This document shows, one piece after another, positions 1 to 9,346 of a stretch of 64,000 nucleotides of DNA. The notes beneath the pieces were generated by a model. It did not search any database and was not told the DNA's origin. It worked only from the letters and a program-made list of their open reading frames with translations. The first letter of the stretch is position 1, and every line of letters starts with the position of its first letter. Source of the stretch: Microbacterium sp. ET2 (lineage in GTDB: Bacteria; Actinomycetota; Actinomycetes; Actinomycetales; Microbacteriaceae); assembly GCF_030347395.1 (NCBI RefSeq), contig NZ_CP128170.1:3162001-3226000 (forward strand), given 5' to 3'. The position numbers and the translations under genes are program-made.

Positions 1-518
1 TCCTGCGTCTGGCGAAGCACCCGAACATCCTGGCGATCAAGGATGCCAAGGGGGACTTCAGCGAAGTCAGCCGCGTGCTGAACCAGACCGACCTGATGTA
101 CTTCTCCGGAGACGACGCCAATGTGCTCCCGCACCTGTCGATCGGCGCCACCGGGCTCATCGGGGTCACCGCGAACGTCGCCGCTCAGCCCTACCGGGTG
201 ATCGTCGATGCGGTCAACAGCGGTGACCTGGGTGCGGCGACAGCGGCCCACAAGAAGCTCGAGCCCCTCGTCCGCGCCGTGATGACGCACGTGCCGGGCA
301 CGGTCGCGGCGAAGTACATCCTCCACGGGCTGGGACGCATCTCCAGCCCCCGCGTCCGCCTGCCGCTCGTCGGTCCCGAAGAATGGGAGGCCGCGCGCAT
401 CGAAGACGAACTGGCTCTGGTCTCCGAGGTTCCCGGCGCCGACTTCTCCAACTTCCGACCCGACCGCAACGCCGCCGCCGGCGGCGCGCTGCCCAAGGTG
501 TCGGGTACCACGCGATAA
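1..518 (+). CDS. dapA: 4-hydroxy-tetrahydrodipicolinate synthase, 3' part
   Basis: The window opens inside this gene; the reading frame runs from base 3 to the TGA at 516-518, so only the C-terminal ~171 residues are seen. DapA condenses pyruvate with aspartate semialdehyde in the diaminopimelate/lysine pathway. The stretch AIKDAKGD contains the Schiff-base lysine (codon 39-41), followed by the glycine-rich GATGLIGVTAN segment typical of the DapA barrel. RNase J follows 60 nt downstream, a gene pair common in Actinobacteria. The frame is intact; the family assignment rests on the motif and on this context. Confidence 0.93.
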   Translation, partial: LRLAKHPNILAIKDAKGDFSEVSRVLNQTDLMYFSGDDANVLPHLSIGATGLIGVTANVAAQPYRVIVDAVNSGDLGAATAAHKKLEPLVRAVMTHVPGTVAAKYILHGLGRISSPRVRLPLVGPEEWEAARIEDELALVSEVPGADFSNFRPDRNAAAGGALPKVSGTTR

Positions 519-578
519 CCCCCCGCGGCTCTCGACGAGCCCGCGACCGCCGCGCACCGCGCGGCAGGAAGGCGAGAG

Positions 579-2255
579 ATGCCCACCACCCCCTTCGATC
601 CCCCCGCCCTTTCCGCAGGAACCCTCCGCGTCACGCCCCTCGGCGGTCTCGGCGAGGTCGGCCGGAACATGACCGTCTTCGAGTTCGACGGCAAGCTCCT
701 CGTCGTCGACTGCGGCGTGCTCTTCCCCGAGGAGCACCAGCCGGGCGTCGACCTGATCCTCCCCGACTTCGAGCCGATCCGTCAGCGCCTCGACGACATC
801 GTCGGCGTCGTCCTCACCCACGGACACGAGGACCACATCGGCGCCGTTCCCTACCTGCTGCGGCTGAAGAGCGACATCCCCCTCATCGGATCGTCGCTGA
901 CTCTCGCCCTCGTCGAGGCGAAGCTCAAGGAGCACCGCATCAAGCCCTACAGTCTCACGGTGGCCGAGGGGCGTCGGGAGAAGGTGGGTCCGTTCGACCT
1001 CGAGTTCGTCGCGGTCAACCACTCGATCCCCGACGCGCTCGCCGTGGCTATCCGCACGCCGGCCGGAACGGTGCTCGCCACCGGCGACTTCAAGATGGAC
1101 CAGCTGCCGCTGGACGGACGCCTCACCGACCTGCGCGCCTTCGCGCGCCTGGGGGAGGAGGGCGTCGACCTCTTCCTGGTCGACTCCACCAACGCGGATG
1201 TCCCGGGGTTCACGCCGCTGGAGCGCTCGATCGGTCCCGTGCTCGACCAGGTCATCGCCCGGGCGCCGCGCCGCGTGATCGTGGCGAGCTTCTCCAGCCA
1301 CGTCCACCGCGTGCAGCAGGTCCTCGACGCCGCTGCGGCCCACGGCCGGCGGGTGGCCCTGCTCGGACGCAGCATGCTGCGCAATATGACCATCGCGTCC
1401 GACCTCGGCTACCTCCACGTGCCCGAAGGTGTGCTGATCGACTACAAGAAGGCCCGCGACCTCCCCGACGACAAGATCGTCTACATGTCGACCGGGTCGC
1501 AGGGCGAGCCCATGGCGGTCCTCAGCCGCATGGCGAATCTCGACCACGAGATCGAGCCGGGGGAGGGCGACACCGTGATCCTCGCCTCCAGCCTCATCCC
1601 GGGCAATGAGAACGCCGTCTACCGTGTGATCGACGGGCTCACCAAGCTCGGTGCGAACGTGGTGCATAAGGGCAACGCCCAGGTGCACGTCTCCGGTCAC
1701 GCCGCGGCCGGCGAACTGCTGTACTGCTACAACATCCTCAAGCCCCGCAACGTCCTGCCCGTGCACGGCGAGTACCGCCACCTTATGGCGAACGCCCGGC
1801 TCGCCCAGGACACCGGCATCGCGCCCGAGCGGACGATCATCGGCGAGAACGGCACCGTCGTCGACCTCCGAGGCGGCATCGCCGACGTCGTCGGGCAGCT
1901 CGACCTCGGTTTCGTGTACGTCGACGGTTCGACCGTCGGCGAGATCACCGAGGCCGACCTCAAGGACCGCCGGATCCTCGGCGAGGAGGGGTTCATCTCG
2001 GTCATCATCGTCGTCGACGCCGCGACCGGCAAGATCATCAGCGGGCCCGAGATCCATGCGCGCGGATTCGCCGAGGACGACAAGGTCTTCGATGGGGTCA
2101 AGCCGAAGATCGCCGCGGCCCTGACCGAAGCGGCGCAATCGGGCGTCCGCGACACCCACGCGCTCTCCCAGGTCGTGCGCCGCACCATCGGGCGCTGGGT
2201 CAACCAGTCGCTTCGTCGGCGGCCGATGATCGTCCCGCTGGTCATCGAGGCCTGA
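579..2255 (+). CDS. rnj: Ribonuclease J
   Basis: A 558-residue metallo-beta-lactamase/beta-CASP ribonuclease that acts in mRNA decay and rRNA maturation (5'-3' exo- and endonuclease activity in the family). The zinc-binding HGHEDH motif lies at residues 81-86, and the beta-CASP region includes the NADVPGFTPLERS and STGSQGEPMA segments. Length fits the single RNase J of Actinobacteria. The ATG at 579 has a purine-rich ribosome site (AGGAAGG, 566-572). It follows dapA and has its own Shine-Dalgarno, so it may be co-transcribed with it. Confidence 0.96.
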   Translation: MPTTPFDPPALSAGTLRVTPLGGLGEVGRNMTVFEFDGKLLVVDCGVLFPEEHQPGVDLILPDFEPIRQRLDDIVGVVLTHGHEDHIGAVPYLLRLKSDIPLIGSSLTLALVEAKLKEHRIKPYSLTVAEGRREKVGPFDLEFVAVNHSIPDALAVAIRTPAGTVLATGDFKMDQLPLDGRLTDLRAFARLGEEGVDLFLVDSTNADVPGFTPLERSIGPVLDQVIARAPRRVIVASFSSHVHRVQQVLDAAAAHGRRVALLGRSMLRNMTIASDLGYLHVPEGVLIDYKKARDLPDDKIVYMSTGSQGEPMAVLSRMANLDHEIEPGEGDTVILASSLIPGNENAVYRVIDGLTKLGANVVHKGNAQVHVSGHAAAGELLYCYNILKPRNVLPVHGEYRHLMANARLAQDTGIAPERTIIGENGTVVDLRGGIADVVGQLDLGFVYVDGSTVGEITEADLKDRRILGEEGFISVIIVVDAATGKIISGPEIHARGFAEDDKVFDGVKPKIAAALTEAAQSGVRDTHALSQVVRRTIGRWVNQSLRRRPMIVPLVIEA

Positions 2256-2282
2256 CGCGAGCGCGCCGCCGCACCCTCGTCT

Positions 2283-2288
2283 TACAAT
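2283..2288 (+). promoter_or_regulatory. -10 element TACAAT, leaderless promoter of the GNAT gene
   Basis: TACAAT ends 6 nt before the ATG at 2295, which places the expected transcription start on the A of the start codon. There is no Shine-Dalgarno sequence. Confidence 0.7.
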
Positions 2289-2294
2289 CGCCGC

Positions 2295-2789
2295 ATGCCC
2301 GCCGCCTACCGCCTCCGTCCGGCCATCCAGGCAGACGGCGGGTTCCTGGCCGACATGGTCGTGGAGGCGGCGAACTGGCGGCAGGGAGGTGCCCGTCCGC
2401 GGCACCAGATCCTGGCCAGTGACGAGTACAGCAGGTACGTGGCCGGATGGATGCGGCCGGGCGACGGAGGCTTCGTGGCGCTCACCGCTCACGACGAGGC
2501 CATCGGCGCCGCCTGGTACCGCGTGTTCCCGCGCAGCGATCCGGGTTTCGGCTACGTCGGCACCGGCGTGCCCGAATTGATCATCGGTGTGAAGCCGATG
2601 TGGCGAGCTCAGGGCGTCGGACGCGAACTGTTGCGTCGGCTCGCCGATCAGGCGCGCCGCAGCGGTTCGTCGAGACTCAGCCTGAGCGTGGAGCGGGGGA
2701 ACCACGCCACGACGCTGTACCGCTCGGAAGGATTCGCTGTGACCCAGTCGGGGATGGGGCGCGACACGATGGTCAAGCGCCTGCGCTGA
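2295..2789 (+). CDS. GNAT family N-acetyltransferase
   Basis: A 164-residue single-domain acetyltransferase. The acetyl-CoA-binding motif A is visible as [13 protein letters not shown] (R/Q-x-x-G-x-G/A pattern) after the beta-strand [11 protein letters not shown], and the C-terminal [17 protein letters not shown] is the usual motif B. The substrate cannot be told from sequence. It sits between rnj and ftsK with a TACAAT promoter 6 nt before its ATG, so it is probably translated from a leaderless mRNA. A hairpin terminator follows. Confidence 0.88.
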   Translation: MPAAYRLRPAIQADGGFLADMVVEAANWRQGGARPRHQILASDEYSRYVAGWMRPGDGGFVALTAHDEAIGAAWYRVFPRSDPGFGYVGTGVPELIIGVKPMWRAQGVGRELLRRLADQARRSGSSRLSLSVERGNHATTLYRSEGFAVTQSGMGRDTMVKRLR

Positions 2790-2798
2790 GCTGCTTCC

Positions 2799-2824
2799 CC
2801 TCCCGAACGTCTCCCTTCGGGGGG
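2799..2824 (+). terminator. Hairpin terminator after the GNAT gene
   Basis: CCTCCCGAA (2799-2807) pairs with TTCGGGGGG (2816-2824), nine pairs including one T-G, with an 8-nt loop. No T-run follows, as is common in high-GC bacteria. Confidence 0.6.
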
Positions 2825-2854
2825 TCGCTCCGGGTGAAGGCGGGTGGTGGCGCC

Positions 2855-2860
2855 TACGCT
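2855..2860 (+). promoter_or_regulatory. -10 element TACGCT, leaderless promoter of ftsK
   Basis: TACGCT ends 6 nt before the ATG at 2867. No ribosome site is present, so this spacing decides the ftsK start. Confidence 0.7.
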
Positions 2861-2866
2861 CGAACC

Positions 2867-5515
2867 ATGGCCAGGAGTACCAGCCCGACCAAGAGCGGTC
2901 GAGCGCCCGCGAAGGGCGCCCCGACGCGCGCTCGCAAAGCCGCGCCCGCTCCCAAGGCCTACGTCGATGACGCCGAACGTCCCCCCGTGGTCGTGCGTGC
3001 CTGGCTGGGTCTGGCCCACGGCGTCGGCGGCCTCTTCCGCGCCTTCGGGCTCGAGTCGCTCGAGAAGGATCAGCGCCGTGATGGCTTCCCGTTCCTGCTG
3101 GTGCTGCTTGCGGTGGCCGGCGCGGTCGTGGAGTGGTTCTTCATCGGGTCCGAGGTCGCCCGGACGATCAGCGCCTACACGGCCGGCGGGCTGATCGGCC
3201 GCGAGGCGTTCGTCCTGCCGGTCTTCCTGATCCTGCTGGCGGGGTGGCTCTTCCGGCATCCGCCGTCCGTTCACGACAACGGGCGCATCGGGATCGGCTT
3301 CGCCCTGTTCGTCCTGACGGTCGCGGGGTTCTGTCACGTCCTGGGCGGCCGCCCCGAACCCCGGCAGGGGCTTCCGGCGCTCAGCGAGGCCGGTGGGGTA
3401 CTCGGCTGGATGGTGGGCGAGCCGCTTGCGCTGCTGCTGACGGAGGTGGGGGGCTGCATCGCGCTCGGGCTGCTGGTGGTCCTCAGCATCCTCATCCTCA
3501 CCAAGACTCCGCCGAATCGGATCGGGCGGCGGCTGGGGGAGCTCTACGCCTGGATGTTCGGCGCCGAGCCTGCGCCGGAGCGCGCACCGGGGGCATCCGG
3601 TACCGAACCCGACGGCGACGGGGACGATGAGCGCACGGGTTCCCTGCCGTGGTGGCGCCGCAACCGCACCGGCCGAGAGAAGGACGTCGACAGCGACCTG
3701 TCCTCGGACGACCTGACCGCGCTTCTGACGCCGGGTGCCGCCGAGGGCGGGTTCGAGCAGGCCATCACGCCCGTCGCACCCGCCGCGGACGCGGTCACCG
3801 AGATCATCCCCGCCCGTCCGCCGCTTCCCGCCCCGCCCAGCGGTGGCGAGTCCACGGCCCTGCGCGACGACGCCGCGCCGGATGACGCCGGTGACGAACT
3901 CCCCGGACTTTCCGGCCTCGGGACCGAGGGTGGGCTCACATCCTCCGATGCCCCCTACCGCCTCCCGTCGGTCGCGGCGCTCGCCGCCGGGACGCCGCAC
4001 CGCGAACGCTCCGCCGCCAACGACGCCGTCGTCGCCGCGATCACCGGGGTCCTCGATCAGTTCCAGGTCGACGCGCGCGTCACAGGCTTCTCGCGCGGAC
4101 CGACTGTCACGCAGTACGAGATCTCGCTGGGCCCCGGGGTCAAGGTCGAGCGCATCACCGCGCTCACCAACAACATCGCCTACGCCGTGGCCTCCAATGA
4201 GGTGCGAATCCTCGCGCCGATTCCGGGGAAGAGCGCGATCGGCGTGGAGATCCCCAACACCGACCGCGAGATCGTCACTCTCGGCGACGTCCTCCGCTCG
4301 GGAGCCGCCACCCAGTCGACCCACCCCATGACCATCGGCGTCGGGAAGGACGTCGGCGGCGGGTACGTCGTGGCGAACCTCGCGAAGATGCCCCATCTGC
4401 TGGTGGCCGGCTCCACCGGGTCGGGCAAGTCGAGCTTCGTGAACTCGATGATCACGAGCCTGCTCATGCGCGCGAAGCCTGCCGATGTCCGGATGGTCCT
4501 GATCGACCCCAAGCGCGTGGAACTGACCTCGTACGCGGGAGTCCCGCATCTGATCACCCCGATCATCACCAACCCCAAGAAGGCGGCGGAAGCGCTGCAG
4601 TGGGTGGTGAAGGAGATGGACATGCGGTACGACGACCTGGCGTCGTTCGGGTTCCGTCACATCGATGATTTCAACCGCGCCGTCCGCGCCGGCGAGGTGC
4701 AGCTGCCGGCGGGCAGCGAGCGCGTCCTCAAGCCGTACCCCTACCTCCTCGTCGTCGTCGACGAGCTCGCCGACCTCATGATGGTCGCGCCTCGTGACGT
4801 CGAGGATTCGATCGTGCGCATCACCCAGCTGGCGCGCGCGAGCGGTATCCATCTGGTGCTGGCGACCCAGCGACCCTCCGTGGATGTCGTGACGGGTCTG
4901 ATCAAGGCCAACGTGCCCTCGCGGCTCGCCTTCGCCGTGACGAGTGTCACCGACTCCCGCGTCATCCTCGACCAGCCCGGTGCCGACCGTCTGATCGGTC
5001 AGGGTGACGGCCTGTTCCTGCCGATGGGCACCTCGAAGGCGATCCGCGTGCAGGGCGCGTGGGTCAGCGAGCCCGAGATAGAGAAGGTCGTCGCGCACGT
5101 CACCCAGCAGGCGCGTCCGGAGTACCGGCCGGACGTCGCTGTGGCCGCGGAGAAGAAGGAGATCGACGCCGACATCGGCGACGACCTCGAACTACTGCTG
5201 GCCGCCGCGGAGCTCGTGGTCTCGACACAGTTCGGCTCGACCTCGATGCTGCAGCGGAAGCTGCGCGTCGGTTTCGCCAAAGCCGGGCGGCTGATGGATC
5301 TGCTCGAGTCGCGTGAGATCGTCGGCCCGTCCGAGGGATCCAAGGCCCGCGATGTGCTCGTCACCGCCGAGCAGCTGCCCGGTGTGCTCGCGCGGATGCG
5401 CGGCGAGGACGTGCCCGAGGACGAGGGCGATCCTGTCGACGCCCAGTTCGAAGGTCTTCCCGTGGTCGACGCCGATGCCGGCGAAGACGCGTGGGATCTG
5501 ACGGGGCGCGACTGA
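2867..5515 (+). CDS. ftsK: FtsK/SpoIIIE DNA translocase
   Basis: An 882-residue membrane-anchored DNA pump that clears the chromosome terminus from the division septum. The N-terminus has a short basic tail, then about four membrane segments (for example [19 protein letters not shown]), an acidic/proline-rich linker, the RecA-like motor with Walker [10 protein letters not shown] near residue 515 and Walker [13 protein letters not shown], and a C-terminal winged-helix gamma domain at roughly 775-835 that normally reads KOPS sites. The frame is open further upstream, but the ATG at 2867 is chosen because it lies 6 nt after TACGCT and begins the usual MARS-type N-terminus. It overlaps pgsA by one base. 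Confidence 0.95.
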   Translation: MARSTSPTKSGRAPAKGAPTRARKAAPAPKAYVDDAERPPVVVRAWLGLAHGVGGLFRAFGLESLEKDQRRDGFPFLLVLLAVAGAVVEWFFIGSEVARTISAYTAGGLIGREAFVLPVFLILLAGWLFRHPPSVHDNGRIGIGFALFVLTVAGFCHVLGGRPEPRQGLPALSEAGGVLGWMVGEPLALLLTEVGGCIALGLLVVLSILILTKTPPNRIGRRLGELYAWMFGAEPAPERAPGASGTEPDGDGDDERTGSLPWWRRNRTGREKDVDSDLSSDDLTALLTPGAAEGGFEQAITPVAPAADAVTEIIPARPPLPAPPSGGESTALRDDAAPDDAGDELPGLSGLGTEGGLTSSDAPYRLPSVAALAAGTPHRERSAANDAVVAAITGVLDQFQVDARVTGFSRGPTVTQYEISLGPGVKVERITALTNNIAYAVASNEVRILAPIPGKSAIGVEIPNTDREIVTLGDVLRSGAATQSTHPMTIGVGKDVGGGYVVANLAKMPHLLVAGSTGSGKSSFVNSMITSLLMRAKPADVRMVLIDPKRVELTSYAGVPHLITPIITNPKKAAEALQWVVKEMDMRYDDLASFGFRHIDDFNRAVRAGEVQLPAGSERVLKPYPYLLVVVDELADLMMVAPRDVEDSIVRITQLARASGIHLVLATQRPSVDVVTGLIKANVPSRLAFAVTSVTDSRVILDQPGADRLIGQGDGLFLPMGTSKAIRVQGAWVSEPEIEKVVAHVTQQARPEYRPDVAVAAEKKEIDADIGDDLELLLAAAELVVSTQFGSTSMLQRKLRVGFAKAGRLMDLLESREIVGPSEGSKARDVLVTAEQLPGVLARMRGEDVPEDEGDPVDAQFEGLPVVDADAGEDAWDLTGRD

Positions 5516-6087
5516 TGGCCGTGCCGAGGCAGCTGCCGAACATCATCACCGTGGTGCGGATCCTCGTCGCACCCGTGTTCCTGGCGATGCTCCTCATCGA
5601 CGACGGCGCGGACGGGGCGCTGCGGTGGTGGGCGGCGGCGCTGTTCATCGTCGCGATCGCCACCGACGGCATCGACGGGTGGATCGCTCGGCGCCATGAC
5701 ATCGTCACCGACCTCGGCAAGCTCCTGGATCCGATCGCGGACAAGGTGCTCACCGGGTTCGCCTTCATCGGCCTGTCGATCCTCGGCGAGCTGCCGTGGT
5801 GGATCACCATCGTGGTGCTGATCCGCGAGATCGGGATCACGGTCTACCGGTTCATGGTCGTCAGCGACCACGTGCTCGCCGCGGCGTGGATGGGCAAGCT
5901 CAAGACCGTCGCGCAGTCGGTCGCACTGTCCCTGGCGCTGCTGCCACTGGCCCCGCTCATCGGCGAATGGGTCTGGTGGGTGAACGGCGTGACGATGGCG
6001 ATCGCCGTCATCCTCACCATCGCCAGCGGCATCGACTACGTCATCAGCGAGGTGCGCGGCGCGCGCCGCGCACGGGGCGGCTCGTGA
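5515..6087 (+). CDS. pgsA: CDP-diacylglycerol--glycerol-3-phosphate 3-phosphatidyltransferase
   Basis: A 190-residue polytopic membrane enzyme making phosphatidylglycerol phosphate from CDP-diacylglycerol and glycerol 3-phosphate. The CDP-alcohol phosphotransferase signature is complete: DGIDGWIARR followed by the GKLLDPIADK aspartates that bind the metals, near residues 50-78. Several hydrophobic segments surround it. The ATG overlaps the ftsK stop (TGATG), and the end overlaps cinA, so ftsK-pgsA-cinA is one translationally coupled unit. Confidence 0.94.
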   Translation: MAVPRQLPNIITVVRILVAPVFLAMLLIDDGADGALRWWAAALFIVAIATDGIDGWIARRHDIVTDLGKLLDPIADKVLTGFAFIGLSILGELPWWITIVVLIREIGITVYRFMVVSDHVLAAAWMGKLKTVAQSVALSLALLPLAPLIGEWVWWVNGVTMAIAVILTIASGIDYVISEVRGARRARGGS

Positions 6088-6596
6088 CGGGCCGGCACGC
6101 CGACCTCCAGGGCCGCCGAGACGGCGGAGAGGGGGATGCTGCGGCATCCGCTCTCCTGCACGCACTCGCGCACCGCGGGTGGACCATCGCCGTCGCCGAG
6201 TCCCTCACCGGGGGACTGCTCGTCGCCGCGCTGATCTCGGTACCCGGGGCGTCTTCGCTCGTTCGCGGGGGTGTGACCGCGTATGCCACGGATCTGAAGC
6301 ATCATCTGCTGGGCGTCGACGACTCCCTGCTCGACGCCCGCGGCGCGGTGGATCCCGAAGTCGCGCTTCAGATGGCGGGCGGGGTGCGAGATCGGCTGGG
6401 GGCGGACGTCGGCGTCTCGACGACCGGCGTCGCCGGGCCCGACCCGCAGGACGGCCAGCCGGTGGGTACCGTCTTCGTCGGGATCCGCACCCCGGAGGCG
6501 TCCGCGGTGGTTCCCCTGGAACTGCAGGGGACACGAGCGGAGATACGCGCGGAGACGGTTCGCCGGGCTCTCGACGAGGTGCGGGCGCGGACGTGA
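6084..6596 (+). CDS. cinA: CinA-type nicotinamide-nucleotide amidohydrolase
   Basis: A 170-residue protein equal to the C-terminal CinA domain, which deamidates NMN to nicotinate mononucleotide in pyridine nucleotide salvage. AESLTGGLL (catalytic serine region), PGASSLVRGGVTAYATDLK and the STTGVAGPD motif are all present. The N-terminal COG1058 domain of longer CinA proteins is absent, as is usual for the actinobacterial form next to pgsA. The GTG start at 6084 overlaps the pgsA stop by GTGA. Confidence 0.9.
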   Translation: MTGRHADLQGRRDGGEGDAAASALLHALAHRGWTIAVAESLTGGLLVAALISVPGASSLVRGGVTAYATDLKHHLLGVDDSLLDARGAVDPEVALQMAGGVRDRLGADVGVSTTGVAGPDPQDGQPVGTVFVGIRTPEASAVVPLELQGTRAEIRAETVRRALDEVRART

Positions 6597-6731
6597 TCGG
6601 CGGATCGGGAACAAGTCGTGTTTCCGCTCGGTTACATTCGGTGATTCCCACCCATCACCCAGCGCACGGGATTAGTGTGACTGCATCGGTGTTGTACCGT
6701 TGTTCACCCGGACAGCGGCGGAATCAACGGT

Positions 6732-6738
6732 AAGGAGG
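6732..6738 (+). promoter_or_regulatory. Strong ribosome site of clgR
   Basis: AAGGAGG lies 8 nt before the ATG at 6747. It is one of the few canonical Shine-Dalgarno sites here, in contrast with the many leaderless starts. The 150-nt gap upstream of the gene should hold its promoter, which I could not place with confidence. Confidence 0.7.
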
Positions 6739-6746
6739 GGACCCAC

Positions 6747-7055
6747 ATGATCCTGGTACGTCACGAGATCGGCGAAGTCCTGCGTGACCTCCGCCAGCAG
6801 AAGGGGCGCACCCTCCGTCAGGTCGCCAGCCGTGCAAGCGTCGCCCTCGGATACCTGAGCGAGGTCGAGCGCGGGCAGAAGGAGGCCTCGAGCGAGATTC
6901 TCGCGTCGGTCGCCGAAGCGCTGGATGTTCCGATCTCCACCATCATGCGCGAAGTGGGCGATCGCATCGCCGTCCTCGAGGGCCTGCAGACTTTCCCCGA
7001 CGTCGTGCCCGACGACCTGGTCGCGTCCGTGGACGCCGAGCTCTCCCTGCGCTGA
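6747..7055 (+). CDS. clgR: XRE-family regulator, ClgR-like
   Basis: A 102-residue DNA-binding protein with an N-terminal helix-turn-helix (residues ~8-65: LRDLRQQKGRTLRQVASRAS then LGYLSEVERGQKEAS). Sequence and position between pgsA/cinA and the DUF3046-recA pair match ClgR, the activator of clp protease genes in Streptomyces, Corynebacterium and Mycobacterium. The C-terminus ends in VDAELSLR, recalling the hydrophobic tail that marks ClgR for Clp degradation in other species. The target genes are not in this window. Confidence 0.85.
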   Translation: MILVRHEIGEVLRDLRQQKGRTLRQVASRASVALGYLSEVERGQKEASSEILASVAEALDVPISTIMREVGDRIAVLEGLQTFPDVVPDDLVASVDAELSLR

Positions 7056-7068
7056 CGCGCGGCCACTC

Positions 7069-7293
7069 ATGCGTCGCAGTGAGTTCCAGCGCGCCGTCGA
7101 AGCAGAGTTCGGACCTCGAGGCCCCTCGCTGACCGCCGACCTGGTGCTGTCCGAGCTCGGTGACCGCACGGCCGCCGAGGCTCTCGACGCAGGCACGGCC
7201 CCGCGCGACGTGTGGCGCGCCCTGTGCGCGGCGGCCGACGTGCCGCCCGAGCGCTGGTACGGCGTAGGACGACTGGAACCGCGGCGCGGCTGA
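7069..7293 (+). CDS. DUF3046 family protein
   Basis: A 74-residue protein of the actinobacteria-specific DUF3046 family, always found just upstream of recA (Rv2738c position in M. tuberculosis). It starts MRRSEFQRAVEAEFG and contains RDVWRALCAAADVPPERWYG, the conserved C-terminal part. The function is unknown. It begins 13 nt after clgR and is probably co-transcribed with it rather than with recA, which has its own promoter. Confidence 0.88.
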   Translation: MRRSEFQRAVEAEFGPRGPSLTADLVLSELGDRTAAEALDAGTAPRDVWRALCAAADVPPERWYGVGRLEPRRG

Positions 7294-7309
7294 TTCGCCC
7301 GGCGTGTCG

Positions 7310-7325
7310 TCGAAGATGCGTTCGA
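7310..7325 (+). promoter_or_regulatory. LexA (SOS) box of recA
   Basis: The 16-base site reads TCGAA-G-ATGC-G-TTCGA and matches the actinobacterial/Bacillus-type consensus TCGAAC-N4-GTTCGA at 11 of 12 defined positions. It covers the expected -35 region of the TAGGCT promoter at 7334-7339. Confidence 0.85.
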
Positions 7326-7333
7326 GGTCGGCG

Positions 7334-7339
7334 TAGGCT
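7334..7339 (+). promoter_or_regulatory. recA: -10 element TAGGCT of recA
   Basis: TAGGCT lies 8 nt after the LexA box. Transcription from about 7346 would give recA a leader of roughly 180 nt; nothing else I recognise is in that leader. Confidence 0.65.
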
Positions 7340-7522
7340 CCTGCACAGCAGGTGTCGCACGGTGGTTATCCACGGAACGGCCCGGGCCGACGGTCGATGT
7401 CGGAGGCCCCTCGTACCGTGAATCGCGTCGAACGACACCTCCGCCTTGCCGCAGCATCCGCGCCATCCGGTGCAGAGCGCGGCAGCCTACAGGCGACGGA
7501 ACGCGAGCAGAAGGAGCACGCC

Positions 7523-8569
7523 ATGCCATCACCCGCCGACCGCGAGAAAGCCCTCGAAACGGCTCTCGCTCAGATCGACCGGCAGTTCGGAAAGGGCTCG
7601 GTGATGCGCCTCGGCGGTGACGAGCGCGCTCCGGTCGAGGTCATCTCCACCGGCTCGATCGCGTTGGACGTGGCCCTCGGCGTCGGCGGGATCCCCCGCG
7701 GCCGGATCATCGAGATCTATGGGCCGGAGTCCTCCGGTAAGACCACGCTCACCCTGCATGCGATCGCGAACGTGCAGCGCTCCGGCGGCATCGCCGCGTT
7801 CATCGACGCCGAGCACGCCCTCGACCCCGACTACGCCAAGAAGCTCGGGGTCGACATCGATTCGCTGCTGGTGTCGCAGCCCGATACCGGTGAGCAGGCG
7901 CTCGAGATCGCCGACATGCTCGTCCGCTCGGGAGCGATCGACCTCGTCGTCATCGACTCCGTCGCGGCGCTCGTGCCCAAGGCCGAGATCGAGGGTGAGA
8001 TGGGTGATTCCCACGTCGGTCTGCAAGCGCGACTGATGTCGCAGGCGCTTCGCAAGCTGACCGGTGGCCTCAATCAGACGAACACCACGATGATCTTCAT
8101 CAACCAGCTGCGCGAGAAGATCGGGGTGTTCTTCGGATCACCCGAGACCACCGCCGGTGGAAAGGCTCTGAAGTTCTACGCGTCGGTGCGCCTGGACATC
8201 CGTCGTATCGAGACGCTCAAGGACGGTACCGAAGCCGTCGGCAACCGCACGCGCGTCAAGGTGGTCAAGAACAAGATGGCGCCGCCGTTCAAGCAGGCCG
8301 AGTTCGACATCCTCTACGGCGTCGGCATCTCGCGAGAGGGAAGCCTCATCGATTTCGGTGTCGAGCACGGGATCGTGAAGAAGTCGGGCGCCTGGTACAC
8401 CTACGACGGAGAGCAGCTCGGTCAGGGCAAGGAGAACGCCCGGAACTTCCTCCTCAAGAACGACGACATCGCCGCTGACATCGAGACGAAGATCAAGGAC
8501 AAGCTCGGCATCGGCCAGCCCCGCGGGGGCGCGGTCGCCGACGAGCTCGCGGCGCGTCGCCCGGCCTGA
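7523..8569 (+). CDS. recA: Recombinase RecA
   Basis: A 348-residue strand-exchange ATPase and LexA co-protease. Walker A GPESSGKT is at residues 67-74, with Walker [13 protein letters not shown] and the [10 protein letters not shown] and NQLREKIG loops. No intein is present. The frame is open upstream to 7352, but the ATG at 7523 is chosen because [15 protein letters not shown] is the standard RecA N-terminus and AAGGAG precedes it. It overlaps recX by one base (TGATG). Confidence 0.98.
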   Translation: MPSPADREKALETALAQIDRQFGKGSVMRLGGDERAPVEVISTGSIALDVALGVGGIPRGRIIEIYGPESSGKTTLTLHAIANVQRSGGIAAFIDAEHALDPDYAKKLGVDIDSLLVSQPDTGEQALEIADMLVRSGAIDLVVIDSVAALVPKAEIEGEMGDSHVGLQARLMSQALRKLTGGLNQTNTTMIFINQLREKIGVFFGSPETTAGGKALKFYASVRLDIRRIETLKDGTEAVGNRTRVKVVKNKMAPPFKQAEFDILYGVGISREGSLIDFGVEHGIVKKSGAWYTYDGEQLGQGKENARNFLLKNDDIAADIETKIKDKLGIGQPRGGAVADELAARRPA

Positions 8570-9276
8570 TGGTCCGCTTCGTCGAGAGCGGGGGCGAGGG
8601 AGACCTCGCCCCCGTCATCCCGCTCTTCACCGGATCGACGCCTGACGCCTCTCCTGCGCACCCGTCGGGTGGGCGGGCGGCCCGCGGTCGTTCAGCCGAG
8701 GCGCAGGCGAGGTCGGATCGCGCCGGGCACCCTTCGTCGAGGAGACGGGGCGGGAGCACGGCACACGTCCAGAAGGAGGCCGGTACCGACACCGAGGAGC
8801 TCGCCGTCGACCCGGCGACGGTCGAGCGAGCGCTGCTCCGGAGGCTGGGCGCGCGGGGCCTCTCGGTCCGCGAGGCGGAAGCCTTCGTCGTCGCACGGGG
8901 GCTGAGTCGCGAGGCGGCGGCCGAGCTCGTCGCGACCTTCTGCGAGCGCGGGTACCTCGACGACGGCCGCCTCGCCGAGCAGGTCGTCTGGAGCGGTGTG
9001 GCCCGCAAGAGCGAAGGTCGCCGAGCCATCGCCCGGCGTCTGGCACAGCGCGGGGTCGAACGAGATGTCGCCGACGCGGCGCTGGCAGAGCTGCCCGATG
9101 ATGACGACGAACGGGCACTCGAGTTCGCCCGGGGCAAGGCGCGCAGTCTTGCCAGGCTCGATCACGACGTGGCGCTCCGACGGCTCGCCGGCCAGCTCGC
9201 CCGCCGGGGGTTCGGTGGATCGTCGGCGCTCGCCGCGGCGCGGACGGCACTCCAGGAGGCGCACGAAGGCGATTGA
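8569..9276 (+). CDS. recX: Regulatory protein RecX
   Basis: A 235-residue modulator that binds and restrains RecA filaments. The first ~75 residues are a poorly conserved, probably flexible extension; the RecX repeats follow ([47 protein letters not shown]). Its ATG overlaps the recA stop, so it should be induced with recA under SOS control. Confidence 0.9.
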   Translation: MVRFVESGGEGDLAPVIPLFTGSTPDASPAHPSGGRAARGRSAEAQARSDRAGHPSSRRRGGSTAHVQKEAGTDTEELAVDPATVERALLRRLGARGLSVREAEAFVVARGLSREAAAELVATFCERGYLDDGRLAEQVVWSGVARKSEGRRAIARRLAQRGVERDVADAALAELPDDDDERALEFARGKARSLARLDHDVALRRLAGQLARRGFGGSSALAAARTALQEAHEGD

Positions 9277-9330
9277 CCGTCGGCGTGCGGAAGACCACCG
9301 ACGGATACCGGCTGGGACAACGCGGGCTTC

Positions 9331-9336
9331 TACAAT
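9331..9336 (+). promoter_or_regulatory. -10 element TACAAT of miaB
   Basis: TACAAT ends 10 nt before the ATG at 9347, giving a leader of only about 4 nt and no room for a Shine-Dalgarno site. Confidence 0.6.
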
Positions 9337-9346
9337 TACAGGCACC

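Noticed and set aside
2648..5098. 816-codon open frame opposite ftsK, and similar long frames opposite miaB (8627-10726), argJ (37440-39035) and argB/argD (39385-41004)
   Set aside because: Long antisense open frames are expected in GC-rich DNA. These lie opposite clear conserved genes, have Arg/Gly/Asp-rich composition without domains, and lack promoters or ribosome sites.
6134..6151. The hexamer GGATGC/GCATCC as a possible genome-orienting repeat
   Set aside because: A hand count gave roughly fifty copies on each strand, perhaps twice chance, with no strand bias. It is better explained by codon-pair preference than by an oriented motif.
7352..7522. A 57-residue N-terminal extension of RecA
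   Set aside because: The frame is open, but RecA proteins begin at [13 protein letters not shown] sequence and AAGGAG precedes the ATG at 7523.
9277..9304. Terminator after recX (CCGTCGG/CCGACGG)
   Set aside because: The stem is 7 bp with a 14-nt loop and no T-run, too weak to list as a terminator.
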